Below are positions 45,740 to 53,517 of a DNA stretch of 64,000 nucleotides, in pieces (the first letter of the stretch is position 1; each line of letters opens with the position of its first letter). Position numbers and translations under genes: made by a program. The notes under the pieces were generated by a model. The model had not been told where the DNA came from. It ran no database searches and saw nothing but the letters and a program-made list of their open reading frames with translations. The stretch comes from Bacteroidia bacterium. GTDB taxonomy: Bacteria; Bacteroidota; Bacteroidia; J057. The stretch spans positions 1 through 64,000 of the forward strand of contig JAUIKF010000013.1 in NCBI GenBank assembly GCA_030430575.1, written 5' to 3'.

Positions 45740-45913
45740 ATGAAAAACAAGAAAGTGATACCAGGGACTATTTTTGTAGCTTGTATGTTTGTGGGGATGG
45801 GCATCGGCCATTTTACTGGTCACATGACCGCGGGCATGTTTATCGGCATGGGAACAGGCTTTGCCGCCATGGCCATTTTGCGGATCTCCGCTAATGAGAG
45901 GAATGAAGAATGA
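45740..45913 (+). CDS. Small glycine- and methionine-rich membrane protein
   Basis: 57 aa: a basic start (MKNKK), then one or two hydrophobic segments, ~6-22 and ~31-48, rich in Gly and Met with GxxxG spacing (GMGIGHFTGHMTAG, GMGTGFAAM), two histidines, and a polar tail ISANERNEE. It has a good promoter 39 bases upstream and its ATG closely follows an AT-rich leader, so I think it is real despite its size. It is the first of three plus-strand genes (small protein, four- to six-TM protein, winged-helix regulator) separated by repeats. Function unknown. The His/Met content could bind metal, but that is speculation. Confidence 0.6.
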   Translation: MKNKKVIPGTIFVACMFVGMGIGHFTGHMTAGMFIGMGTGFAAMAILRISANERNEE

Positions 45914-46286
45914 ATGGTAAGAAAGTTCTATGTTCTAGGTTTTATGTTCTAAGTCAAAATGCAACCTAGAATACTAGATTCTAGTGTTCTTTCACAATTG
46001 AAATGTGGCACGAAGAGGCGCGGATTACCCTCAAGCCAGCCTCCTATCCAGAAATCCACGCCAGCTTGCATAGCAAGCAATTTGAATTGCTGGGGCGGAT
46101 TTCCGGACGCGCTGCCCTGAGTTTATCGAAGGGGTGAGTTGGCTCTTGGCGTAATCCGACCCGTTAACTCCACAATGCTAAATTGAAGGAACACTAGGTA
46201 ATAAGTTCTATGTCGCGTATTTTCCCTGAACTTAGAACCTAAAACCCAGAACTTAGAACTCAGAAATTGAACTTGACTTCACCCCC
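45914..46286. other. Repeat-filled spacer: heptads and a TIR-bounded element
   Basis: It contains degenerate GTTCTAGG heptads (about 45921-45980), a MITE-like element (45981-46197) and opposite-strand heptads (about 46218-46264). No gene is supported. Confidence 0.6.
45981..46197. mobile_element. MITE-like element, TIR core CTAGTGTTC
   Basis: 217 bases bounded by 28-base inverted ends beginning CTAGTGTTC(T/C)TTCA and ending in GTGG (21 of 28 match). Inside, two further pairs of inverted arms (GGATTACCCTCAAGCCA with TGGCTCTTGGCGTAATCC, and AAATCCACGCCAGC with GCTGGGGCGGATTT) make the whole element foldable as one long imperfect hairpin. No coding capacity. It contains a CCTGAGTTTATCGAAGG unit at 46114-46134. 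The same ends bound 49350-49860. Confidence 0.55.
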
Positions 46287-46856
46287 ATGACCGAAAAAGA
46301 AAGCCTCCTCCTCATCCAAGACATGATCCAGCAAGCCCGTTCGAACCTCCGTGACGATGGATTTTTCTATCTATTGTGGGGTTGGCTGGTGCTGATAGGG
46401 GCCGTAGGTCACTATGTGTTATTGGCCTATACCACTTTCATGTATTCTTATTTGATATGGCCCATATTGATGGGCGGTGCAGTCATTGTGACTTTGGTTG
46501 TAGCCAAAAGGAAGTATGACCGTTCCAAAGCAAAAACCCATCTGGAACGCCTGATCGGTCAGGTCTGGATGGGCATGGGAGCGGCCTTCTTTTTTGTCGT
46601 GGCCTTAGGGATTTTGGGAAAACTGACCTTCACACAGGTATACCCTATCCTGATTATGCTCTATGGGTTGGCTACCTTCGCGGCAGGCGCCGTATTGCGA
46701 TATAGACCGCTGATGATAGGCGGCGCTTTATGTTGGCCACTAGCGTTAGTAGCAAGTTTTTTTGCCTTTGACCTGCAATTATTGGTGCTTGCGGTTTCCA
46801 TTGTGATTTCATTCTTGATCCCAGGTTATATGTTGAAGAAGAAGCATGGAGGGTGA
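46287..46856 (+). CDS. Multi-pass membrane protein of unknown function
   Basis: 189 aa. A short acidic N-terminal helix (MTEKESLLLIQDMIQQAR) precedes about five TM segments (~28-47, 52-70, 92-112, 118-136, 142-182), with a basic loop KRKYDRSKAKTHLERLIG and the tail MLKKKHGG. Similar small membrane proteins are commonly found next to winged-helix regulators in Bacteroidota, as here (98 bases to the next gene). No catalytic residues. Probably co-expressed with the regulator. Role in envelope or metabolism unknown. Confidence 0.75.
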   Translation: MTEKESLLLIQDMIQQARSNLRDDGFFYLLWGWLVLIGAVGHYVLLAYTTFMYSYLIWPILMGGAVIVTLVVAKRKYDRSKAKTHLERLIGQVWMGMGAAFFFVVALGILGKLTFTQVYPILIMLYGLATFAAGAVLRYRPLMIGGALCWPLALVASFFAFDLQLLVLAVSIVISFLIPGYMLKKKHGG

Positions 46857-46859
46857 GTA

Positions 46860-46936
46860 ATTTTGAATTTTGAATGGAGAATTTTGAATGGAAAATTGCA
46901 GGGGATACTAATTTTGAATTTGAGCTTGAATTGGGG
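46860..46936. repeat. AATTTTGAATGGAGAATTTTG-type repeat
   Basis: Reiterated (A)ATTTTGAAT(GGAGA) units in the gap before the winged-helix gene. Inverted relatives lie at 55831-55900 before modB. Confidence 0.55.
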
Positions 46937-46954
46937 ATTTCATTATGGTAGGCA

Positions 46955-47245
46955 ATGTTTAAGGAATTAGACAAACATATGCACCAGCCATTGCGGCTGA
47001 AGATCATGTCATTACTGGTGTCATTAGAGTCTGCGGAATTCAATTTTTTATTGGAAAAGACAAAGGCTACCAAAGGCAACTTGAGCATCCAGCTCAAAAA
47101 GCTGAAAGAAGTGGGCTACATCCAGATCGATAAGCAGTTTCGAAATAATTATCCCCTTACGACGTGCAAGATCACGCCAAAGGGGATAGATGCGTTTGAA
47201 GCCTATGTGGAGGCTATTTCAGGGTATTTGAAGCGAGAAGAATAA
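46955..47245 (+). CDS. Winged-helix transcriptional regulator (HTH_34-like)
   Basis: 96 aa, nearly all one winged-helix domain: helix 1 LDKHMHQPLRLKIMSLLVS, helix-turn-helix NFLLEKTKATKGNLSIQLKKL, wing YIQIDKQFRNNYPLTTCKITPKG, and a C-terminal dimer helix. This is the stand-alone ArsR/MarR-like format used as a local repressor. It probably controls the membrane protein upstream. The palindrome in the 45671-45701 promoter is an attractive operator, but no link is shown by sequence alone. A repeat-built terminator follows at 47284. Confidence 0.83.
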   Translation: MFKELDKHMHQPLRLKIMSLLVSLESAEFNFLLEKTKATKGNLSIQLKKLKEVGYIQIDKQFRNNYPLTTCKITPKGIDAFEAYVEAISGYLKREE

Positions 47246-47283
47246 AGGAATTTAGGAGCTCAAATTTCTTTAAAAGAAAATTG

Positions 47284-47354
47284 GCCACGGATTTCACAGA
47301 TTAGCACAGATAAAAGAAAGAATCCGTGTGAATTCGTGAAATCCGTGGCTTTTT
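47284..47354 (+). terminator. CACGGATT-repeat hairpin acting as terminator
   Basis: Perfect 14-base arms GCCACGGATTTCAC (47284-47297) and GTGAAATCCGTGGC (47336-47349) are followed by TTTTT. The unit belongs to the CACGGATT repeat family, also at 53288 and 57653. Confidence 0.65.
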
Positions 47355-47512
47355 CATTCATTTTCCACAAAAGTCTCCTTTGGGTAATTATCTTTTGAAT
47401 AAATCCCCGCAAAGGCATCAAAATTGCCACTTATTTCCCAAAATCAGTATATTCGCAGGCTAATTCGAAAAATTAGTTTCATTCAAAATTATTCCTTTAA
47501 CATTTTCCCCTC

Positions 47513-49249
47513 ATGATAGGAGCCGAAGAGAGAAAAGTTGCCCAAACCTGGCTAGACAGCAATATTGACGAAGCCTCCAAAGCTGAAATCCGCCAAATGA
47601 TGGCTGACGAAAACCCTGAAGCCTTGATCGATGCTTTTTACAAAAACCTGGAATTTGGGACAGGAGGCCTTCGTGGGATCATGGGGATTGGTTCCAATCG
47701 GGTGAATAAATACACCCTCGGCATGGCGACCCAAGGCCTCGCCAATTACCTGAAGCAATGCTATCCGAATGAAGACATCAGCGTGGCCATCGCTTACGAT
47801 AGCCGCAACAATAGCCAATATTTCGGCGAAGTAACAGCAGGGGTATTCTCCGCAAATGGCATTCAAGTCTATTTGTTTGAAGCCCTACGCCCAACGCCAG
47901 AACTCTCTTATGCGATCCGCCACCTCGGTTGCAAGAGTGGGGTAGTGCTGACCGCATCCCACAACCCCAAGGAATACAATGGCTACAAAGCCTACTGGGA
48001 AGATGGCGCGCAGGTGACGCCACCTCATGATAAAAATATCATCGCTGAAGTGAACAAGATTCAAGGCGTTGACGATGTCAATTTTGCGGCAGATGAAAGC
48101 AAAATCACCCGCATCGGAGCAGATGTGGATGCACCATATCTTGATGCTGTTGCCCAAAATGTCGTGACGCCAGAAGCTATCGCCAATCAAAAAGACCTGA
48201 AAATCGTGTTTTCTTCGATTCACGGAACGGGCATCACCATGGTGCCAGCTATCTTGGAAAAATTGGGCTTCACGAATGTGCATAGCGTAGAAGAACAGGC
48301 TACACCAGATGGCAATTTCCCTACGGTGGTTTATCCTAATCCTGAGGAAGAAGAAGCGATGAGCATTGCCCTCAAAAAAGCCAAAGACCTCGACGCTGAC
48401 CTCGTCATGGCTACTGATCCAGACGCAGATCGCGTGGGCATCGGCGTCAAGAACCCTCACGGCGAATGGCAATTGCTCAATGGGAACCAGACAGGCGCTT
48501 TGCTGATCTACTACCTCCTGAAGCAGTGGAAAGCCAAAGGCAAACTCACTGGCAACCAGTACATCTGCAACACCATTGTGACAACGGACCTGATCGATGT
48601 GATCGCAGATCACTTTGGCGTGGAGTGTATCAATACCCTCACAGGATTTAAGTGGATTGCGGCTGTATTGAAGGAAAATGAGGGGAAAAAGGAATATATC
48701 GGTGGCGGAGAAGAGAGTTATGGGTATTTGATTGGCGATTTTGTTCGAGACAAAGATGCCGTAGCTTCCTGTGCCATGATCGCTGAGCTTGTGGCTTTTG
48801 CCAAGGACAATGGGCAATCCCTCTTTGATATGCTAACGGAGGTTTACCTACAGTTTGGCATGTACCGTGAGCATTTGATTTCGATTAAAAAGACGGGCAA
48901 AAAAGGCGCAGAAGAGATTCAAGCCTTGATGGCAAAATTCCGCCAGAATCCTCCTGCATCTTTTGCGGGATCTCCCGTCACCCATACATTTGACTACCAA
49001 ACACAGATCAGCCAAAACCTCTCGGAAAAAACTGAATCGGCCATCAATTTGCCCAAAAGCAATGTGCTCCAATTCATGACAGCTGACGGCACCAAGGTCT
49101 CAGCACGCCCATCTGGCACCGAACCCAAAATCAAATTTTACATCAGCGTCAATCGCCCCTTAGCGAGCAAAGAAGAATTTGATGCTGTCTACAATGCCCT
49201 CGGCGAGAAAATCGCCACGGTTCAGGGAGAGATTGAGGCGGTGGTGTAA
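47513..49249 (+). CDS. Phosphoglucomutase/phosphomannomutase family protein
   Basis: 578 aa, alpha-D-phosphohexomutase superfamily. Seen: EFGTGGLRGIMGIG (~47-60), the phosphoserine loop TASHNP (~148-153), the metal loop DPDADR (~304-309), the sugar-specificity loop GGEESYG (~402) and the phosphate-binding loop RPSGTEPKIKFY (~540). It interconverts glucose-1-P and glucose-6-P (possibly mannose phosphates) in the cytosol, linking glycolysis to glycogen and cell-wall precursors. The length and the GEESYG loop fit the PgcA/PGM2-like group. A perfect 20-base inverted repeat begins two bases after its stop codon. Confidence 0.93.
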   Translation: MIGAEERKVAQTWLDSNIDEASKAEIRQMMADENPEALIDAFYKNLEFGTGGLRGIMGIGSNRVNKYTLGMATQGLANYLKQCYPNEDISVAIAYDSRNNSQYFGEVTAGVFSANGIQVYLFEALRPTPELSYAIRHLGCKSGVVLTASHNPKEYNGYKAYWEDGAQVTPPHDKNIIAEVNKIQGVDDVNFAADESKITRIGADVDAPYLDAVAQNVVTPEAIANQKDLKIVFSSIHGTGITMVPAILEKLGFTNVHSVEEQATPDGNFPTVVYPNPEEEEAMSIALKKAKDLDADLVMATDPDADRVGIGVKNPHGEWQLLNGNQTGALLIYYLLKQWKAKGKLTGNQYICNTIVTTDLIDVIADHFGVECINTLTGFKWIAAVLKENEGKKEYIGGGEESYGYLIGDFVRDKDAVASCAMIAELVAFAKDNGQSLFDMLTEVYLQFGMYREHLISIKKTGKKGAEEIQALMAKFRQNPPASFAGSPVTHTFDYQTQISQNLSEKTESAINLPKSNVLQFMTADGTKVSARPSGTEPKIKFYISVNRPLASKEEFDAVYNALGEKIATVQGEIEAVV

Positions 49250-49250
49250 G

Positions 49251-49320
49251 GAATGATAGGATGAGTGAATGATAGAATGATGGGATTATTTGCTATTCAC
49301 TCATCCTATCATTCACTCAT
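49251..49320. repeat. ATCATTCT-type block forming a perfect 20-bp hairpin
   Basis: GAATGATAGGATGAGTGAAT (49251-49270) is perfectly inverted at 49295-49314 with a 24-base loop. It could stop transcription of the mutase gene, though no T-tract follows. Confidence 0.7.
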
Positions 49321-49349
49321 TTCCGCTAAGGATATGGTAAACCTAGAAC

Positions 49350-49860
49350 CTAGTGTTTATTCAAGAATGAATTGTGGGGTTAAGTAAAAATAAAAAACAA
49401 GGCATGTCCTGAGCGGAGCCGAAGGAAACAAGGAAGTAAAAAGTATTTCTATCATAAATAACTAGTTTCCTCTGCCCTTTTCACTTTTTTATTTCTTGTT
49501 CGTTATTTGTACTTATTGATAGCCTAGAATTAGGGTTGTTCACTCATTTTTCGAAATAAAAACTAGAACCCCTTTTTAAATGAAAAATAAAAAAACAGAA
49601 CGTCACCCCGGAATTTTTCGATGCTTTGGGAGAAAAATATCCGGGGACTCCCGCTCCAAAACGTTAAAAACGTTTTTTGGCGGGAGATCGCGGATAAATT
49701 TGTTCGCAAAGCCTCCAAATTTTCCGCGAAGACGATTGGGGTGGGATGAGATTTGTTCATTTTTGCCCTGAAATATTTATTTCGATTTTTGAGTGAACAC
49801 TCCTAGCCTAGAATAGTAAATGACTTTCAACTACACCTTTCAAAATTGAAAGAACACTAG
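49350..49860. mobile_element. Outer MITE-like element, CTAGTGTT ends
   Basis: 511 bases whose left end (CTAGTGTTTATTCA...ATTGTGG) and inverted right end (CTAGTGTTCTTTCAA on the minus strand) match the ends of the 45981-46197 element. CCTAGAAC heptads abut both sides. The interior holds A-rich inverted arms (49381 onwards and about 49490-49515) with a CTCAGGACA-family unit between them, and a second complete TIR element at 49531-49803. No plausible protein. Confidence 0.5.
49531..49803. mobile_element. Inner MITE with three hairpins and an 11-bp flanking duplication
   Basis: 29-base terminal inverted repeats (49532-49560 and 49776-49804; 23 of 29 match, core GTTCACTCA...TCGAAATAAA) are flanked by direct copies of TAGCCTAGAAT (49520-49530 and 49804-49814), as expected of target-site duplication. 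Inside are three successive hairpins at 49606-49646, 49648-49686 and 49689-49728. Two ~64-codon frames are present but look like shadows of the hairpins. Confidence 0.6.
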
Positions 49861-49876
49861 AACCTAGAACCCTCTT

Positions 49877-51277
49877 TCACCCCCTATCCGCGATCTCCAC
49901 CAAATCCTTATGATACGCTTTTAGGATATCCAATACACGCTGTACATCCTGATCCGTCTTGCCTGCATAGCGGTTTTCCACCCAATATATGGTGTTGCTC
50001 ACCAGCTGCTCAGCCGAACGATGTTCGCCTTTCTCATGGAGGAGTGCCATCTCCTTGAAGCTTTGCGCCATCTGAGCGATACAATGGTTTTTGCCCATTT
50101 CGAGGTCGTAATCGGCAGCGCCGTAGCGGATGTTGCGGCGCCAATGTGGAATGTCTTCGCGGACATTCATCGTCTGACGAACTTGCTGACCGCCTGCCAG
50201 GTCAAAGTAGCTGAGCGTTGCTGTGATTTCCGCACGATCCCGCTTATTTCCCCCTTCAAAACTGGCTAGAATCACCTGAGTCAGGCCGCGGTTGATATTG
50301 TTGAGCGGAAGGGTGATTTTGCCAGGAGAGAAAGTGGCGTCATAGCCGTAAAATTGCTTGAGTGTCAAGGAAGTAGGGTAGTGGATGGTAAGGGCAATGT
50401 CTTTGGCTACAGGAGCGATCAACGCTTCCACCTCATCAATAAATACTTTCTTGATATCATTAGGGTCTGCGATGAAGTGAATGGTGTTACGCCCATTTTC
50501 TGCCAGGTCACGCGCCAGGTCGTGATTGAAATGAGCGCCTACGCCGATCAGGGCAAAATCCACTTGACGATCAGCATCATAGGCTTGGGAGTTCCGAATG
50601 ATCTGGGTGGGATTCAGTTCGCCTGTATTGACCATGGCGTCTGTGAGGATGACGAGGCGGTTGGTGTGGTTAGGGGAATAGTTTTTTAATATTTCCTGAT
50701 AACCTGTGACAATACCTAGGTTAAGATTAGTTGACCCGCGCACAAAAATCCTGTCAATCACGCTCAGAACATTGGCTTCATTCTGAATCTCCTGCGCACG
50801 GAAGACTACTTCTACTGTATGGTCAAAAAGGACAATCGACAGGATGTCATCTTCCCGCAATTGCTGGACAAATGCCTTCATCGCTTCGCGCGTCTTCTCG
50901 ATGCGCTCGCCACTCATTGAGCCGCTTCTGTCAACGACAAGTGAGACATTGAGGCGCGGACGCGCATCATACTTCATCAAGTCTGGCGTCCGCAGACCGA
51001 TCTGGAGGATAGCATCCTCCGTATCTGGCTGCAAATGCCCAAAGCGCATGTCCATGCCAATGGCCTCGCCATCTTGAGGCAGCGCAATATCGTGGGTATG
51101 GTAGTTGAAGTACTCTTCAACTACGACTTCCCTAGAAGCGGGAAGGGTGCCCGTCTTAGCACGTTGCTTGCCCATGGCAAGACCTGTGGTGGAATAGCCA
51201 GCTTGGGCGAAGGTGTGGGAAAAAGGGAAGCAAATCAAGGCAATCAGGCCTGTCAGAATAATGGAAGAAAGTCTCAT
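49877..51277 (-). CDS. Secreted von Willebrand factor A domain protein
   Basis: 466 aa. Signal peptide 1-24 (HTFAQ). A N-terminal segment at ~40-105 (VVVEEYFNYHTHDIALP) resembles the region preceding VWA in von Willebrand-type YfbK-like proteins. The VWA domain is at ~110-290 with MIDAS motif DRSGSMSGER (~116), the conserved Thr in RGSTNLNLGI (~183) and the Asp in LTDAMVNTGE (~212). The C-terminal half is beta-rich, then helical (HEKGEHRSAEQLVSNTIYWV). It probably binds metal-dependently to protein partners in the periplasm. No MoxR ATPase is nearby, so it is not part of a full MoxR-VWA set. Repeats lie before its start. Confidence 0.82.
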   Translation of the reverse strand: MRLSSIILTGLIALICFPFSHTFAQAGYSTTGLAMGKQRAKTGTLPASREVVVEEYFNYHTHDIALPQDGEAIGMDMRFGHLQPDTEDAILQIGLRTPDLMKYDARPRLNVSLVVDRSGSMSGERIEKTREAMKAFVQQLREDDILSIVLFDHTVEVVFRAQEIQNEANVLSVIDRIFVRGSTNLNLGIVTGYQEILKNYSPNHTNRLVILTDAMVNTGELNPTQIIRNSQAYDADRQVDFALIGVGAHFNHDLARDLAENGRNTIHFIADPNDIKKVFIDEVEALIAPVAKDIALTIHYPTSLTLKQFYGYDATFSPGKITLPLNNINRGLTQVILASFEGGNKRDRAEITATLSYFDLAGGQQVRQTMNVREDIPHWRRNIRYGAADYDLEMGKNHCIAQMAQSFKEMALLHEKGEHRSAEQLVSNTIYWVENRYAGKTDQDVQRVLDILKAYHKDLVEIADRG

Positions 51278-51626
51278 GATAAATAATGGTTAATGATTAA
51301 TTGTCAATGGTAAATGGTCAATTGTTAATGGAGGAAAGTTTTAACTCAAGCCTTGTCCTTGACATACCAAAGGATCAAGTGCATGTGGCCTCTTTTTGAA
51401 TTTGCACTTGAGTTTGCGTTTGAATTTTCAATGGCTGTCGAGGATTTCTGGATCGTGCTTAGGCTCTTCGCGTAAACCTCGACTGTATATCTCTGACACC
51501 ACAAATAACCCTTCCTTCCCGCTCATCCTTCAGAAAAACCCTGTCAAAGCGTTTGTAAAAGGATTGTAAATCGCAAAAGCTATTTTACAAGCAGCAGTCT
51601 GAAGGATTTTTCCGTAATTTGGGACA
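51278..51626. other. Divergent spacer with ATTGTCAATGG and TTGAGTTTG repeats
   Basis: 349 bases. 51284-51333 repeats ATGGTTAATGATTAATTGTC-like units, related to 30816. 51393-51430 carries TTTGCACTTGAGTTTGCG-like units, related to the leader of the GT39 gene at about 36017-36045. No gene was found. Promoters for both flanking genes should lie here. Confidence 0.5.
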
Positions 51627-52592
51627 ATGGGAGAGGGAGCACATCCATACTTCGAGCGCCTCAAAGAGGCTGTCTGGCAGACCTACCAAGCGGCACATCC
51701 CGCTTGTGGCCCCATTCAAGAATGGCGCGGCCAGGAAATCGTCGATTTTCAGGAGGAGCTTTCGGAGAAAGTGAATGGAAGGATCAGCGAAAAGTGGTTT
51801 TACACCCACATCAAGTCCGCCAATACGGGTAAGCTACCGCGCATAGACATGCTGGACCTGCTCAGCCAGTACGCAGGTCACGCCAACTGGAAAGCATTCC
51901 AGCATGCCGAGCGAATGAATGAGCAAGCGGCAGTGCCGTCGATAGCAGAAGAGGAAGCGATTTTGGTACAAAAAAGACCTCAAAAAATCGCAGCCAAATG
52001 GTGGGGAATTGGCGCAATAGCCTTAGGAGGTATGCTCATCGTTGCCTTGCTAGGGCTCACCAGCCAAGCGACCTACACCTTTTGCTTCGTAGATGCAGAT
52101 ACAGGCAAGGCCATAGAAGCAGGCGAACAAATTGCTGTTAGCCGATTGATAGAAGGGGAGACGCCTGTGGTGAAATATGGTAACAAACAGGCATGTATTC
52201 AAATAGAGGCAGAATCTGGGAAGATGTTGGAATTGGTGGTGCAGGCGCCTTATTATCAGTCGGATACGATCCGAAGAAACTACCGAGAAGGGAGCCATGA
52301 AGAGACCATTCGCTTGAAGGTAGACGACTACGCCCTGATGATCCACCTATTCTCCACTTCCAATCTCAAGGATTGGAAGAAGCGCAGGCGTCAGCTCGAC
52401 GAGATCATCTCAGACGAAGCCCGCATCTTCCAGGTCTATGAGGGTATGGGCGTAGAGATGTATAACAAAGAAGAATTTATCAATAAACTGACTTCTCCGC
52501 TCAAAAGCCTGAAACAGATAGAAGTGATACAGACCCAATACGATGAGGACCAGCGGATCAAGGCGTTGCGGTTTATACAGAGGGGGGAGTAA
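51627..52592 (+). CDS. Single-TM protein with N-terminal helical domain
   Basis: 321 aa. Residues 1-95 form a cytoplasmic helical module with KWFYTHIKSANTGKLPRIDM and LLSQYAGHANWKAF. This pattern of SEKT..P..D.LDLLSQY.G..NW..F I recognise as a recurring Bacteroidota domain in signalling membrane proteins, but it has no clear function. One TM helix at ~124-146 (WWGIGAIALGGMLIVALLGL). The outer part (~150-321) is a mixed alpha/beta domain, partly PEGA/carboxypeptidase-like (FCFVDADTGKAIEAGE), ending in charged helices. It may transmit a signal across the inner membrane. Paired with the downstream secreted protein after a 75-base gap. Confidence 0.65.
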   Translation: MGEGAHPYFERLKEAVWQTYQAAHPACGPIQEWRGQEIVDFQEELSEKVNGRISEKWFYTHIKSANTGKLPRIDMLDLLSQYAGHANWKAFQHAERMNEQAAVPSIAEEEAILVQKRPQKIAAKWWGIGAIALGGMLIVALLGLTSQATYTFCFVDADTGKAIEAGEQIAVSRLIEGETPVVKYGNKQACIQIEAESGKMLELVVQAPYYQSDTIRRNYREGSHEETIRLKVDDYALMIHLFSTSNLKDWKKRRRQLDEIISDEARIFQVYEGMGVEMYNKEEFINKLTSPLKSLKQIEVIQTQYDEDQRIKALRFIQRGE

Positions 52593-52603
52593 AGCTCAAA
52601 AAG

Positions 52604-52635
52604 ACCCAACAGATTTTCTTCAATCTGTTGGGTCT
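52604..52635 (-). repeat. Dispersed CCCAACAG hairpin, copy 3, inverted
   Basis: Same arms as at 30709 (GACCCAACAGATT / AATCTGTTGGGTC), but the loop GAAGAA and the T-tract (TTTTTGAG) are on the minus strand although flanking genes are on the plus strand. Confidence 0.75.
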
Positions 52636-52667
52636 TCAGGCGACGCGCCATACAGATAACCAAAGCG

Positions 52668-53276
52668 ATGAAAACAAATATTCTATTTATCATCCTACTA
52701 ATGGCCATGGAGTTCACTTCTGGCCAAAGCGCCACCCCAGATATGAAACTGGAGGCAGACCATCTCGCCTATGACTTTCAGCGCACCGCGCTGAGCGAAG
52801 GGCAATTGCAGCTCTTTGAGCGGCAAGCCCAGCAAAAAGTCCAGGACTTATTCGACTACCTCTCTCTCCTCACTGATGATTCCCTGGACCAGGAGTTACG
52901 TGAATATGCCCATGAGCAGGTGCTGGAACTATTTCACGACCATACGGCGAAGGTGCCGGGGTTAGCTATTGCTACATTTTCCGCTGAAAATCTCCCCAAT
53001 TACCTCAATTTACTCCAACAGAATAGTCGAAAAGAGCATATAAAGATCACCTGGGAGGTCATTTCTTTACGCCAAAATCAATCATTTACCCCTGAAAATC
53101 TGATCTATACAGGCCAGATTCAGGCAAATGTCCGCGTAGAGATTCGGGATAAAAACCACCAACCCCAAATGGAAGAGATTGAAGTGTTGATCGATATTAA
53201 CTTGTCCTTCAAGACAAAATCTTTTGGAAAGGATCAGTTGCGTGTTTGGGAAGTTTTTTTGGGAGAGATTCATTAA
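52668..53276 (+). CDS. Secreted protein of unknown function
   Basis: 202 aa. Signal peptide ~1-19 (MKTNILFIILLMAMEFTSGQ). The mature part is helical at first (ALSEGQLQLFERQAQQKVQD, ~40-60), then contains extended strands (IYTGQIQANVRVEIRD, EVLIDINLSFKTKSF). No cysteine pair, no enzyme motif. It resembles small periplasmic proteins that follow the single-TM protein type encoded just upstream, and the short gap suggests co-transcription. I do not recognise a family. Confidence 0.6.
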   Translation: MKTNILFIILLMAMEFTSGQSATPDMKLEADHLAYDFQRTALSEGQLQLFERQAQQKVQDLFDYLSLLTDDSLDQELREYAHEQVLELFHDHTAKVPGLAIATFSAENLPNYLNLLQQNSRKEHIKITWEVISLRQNQSFTPENLIYTGQIQANVRVEIRDKNHQPQMEEIEVLIDINLSFKTKSFGKDQLRVWEVFLGEIH

Positions 53277-53287
53277 GAAAGAATTAA

Positions 53288-53437
53288 GCCACGGATTACA
53301 CGGATTTTTTGACCTCCTTCATATCTGTCAGAAATAGTTGACAGCTTTGCTGTAGGATGTTGACACTTCTCAAGTCTCAACTACTTATGAAGGATGGCCA
53401 TTTTTTCTTTAATCTGTGTTAATCTGTGTAATCGGTG
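53288..53437. repeat. Nested CACGGATT inverted repeat
   Basis: GCCACGGATTACACGGATT at the left faces AATCTGTGTTAATCTGTGTAATC at the right. Inner arms TCCTTCATA / TATGAAGGA and AATAGTTGA / TCAACTACTT make a ~150-base imperfect palindrome just upstream of the TPR gene. Confidence 0.65.
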
Positions 53438-53517
53438 GTGAATCTTATGCGCAAATGAATCCCTTTTTTTGTGTAAAATCACACGCTAAACACTCCTATG
53501 AAAAAGACCTTATCATA

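Noticed and set aside
45364-45894. 176-aa plus-strand frame overlapping the start of the TonB receptor gene
   Set aside because: Mostly antisense to the receptor. The supported product in this area is the 57-aa protein in a different frame at 45740-45913.
49563-49771. Two overlapping ~64-codon frames as transposase remnants
   Set aside because: They follow the three hairpins on opposite strands and show no recognisable transposase motif.
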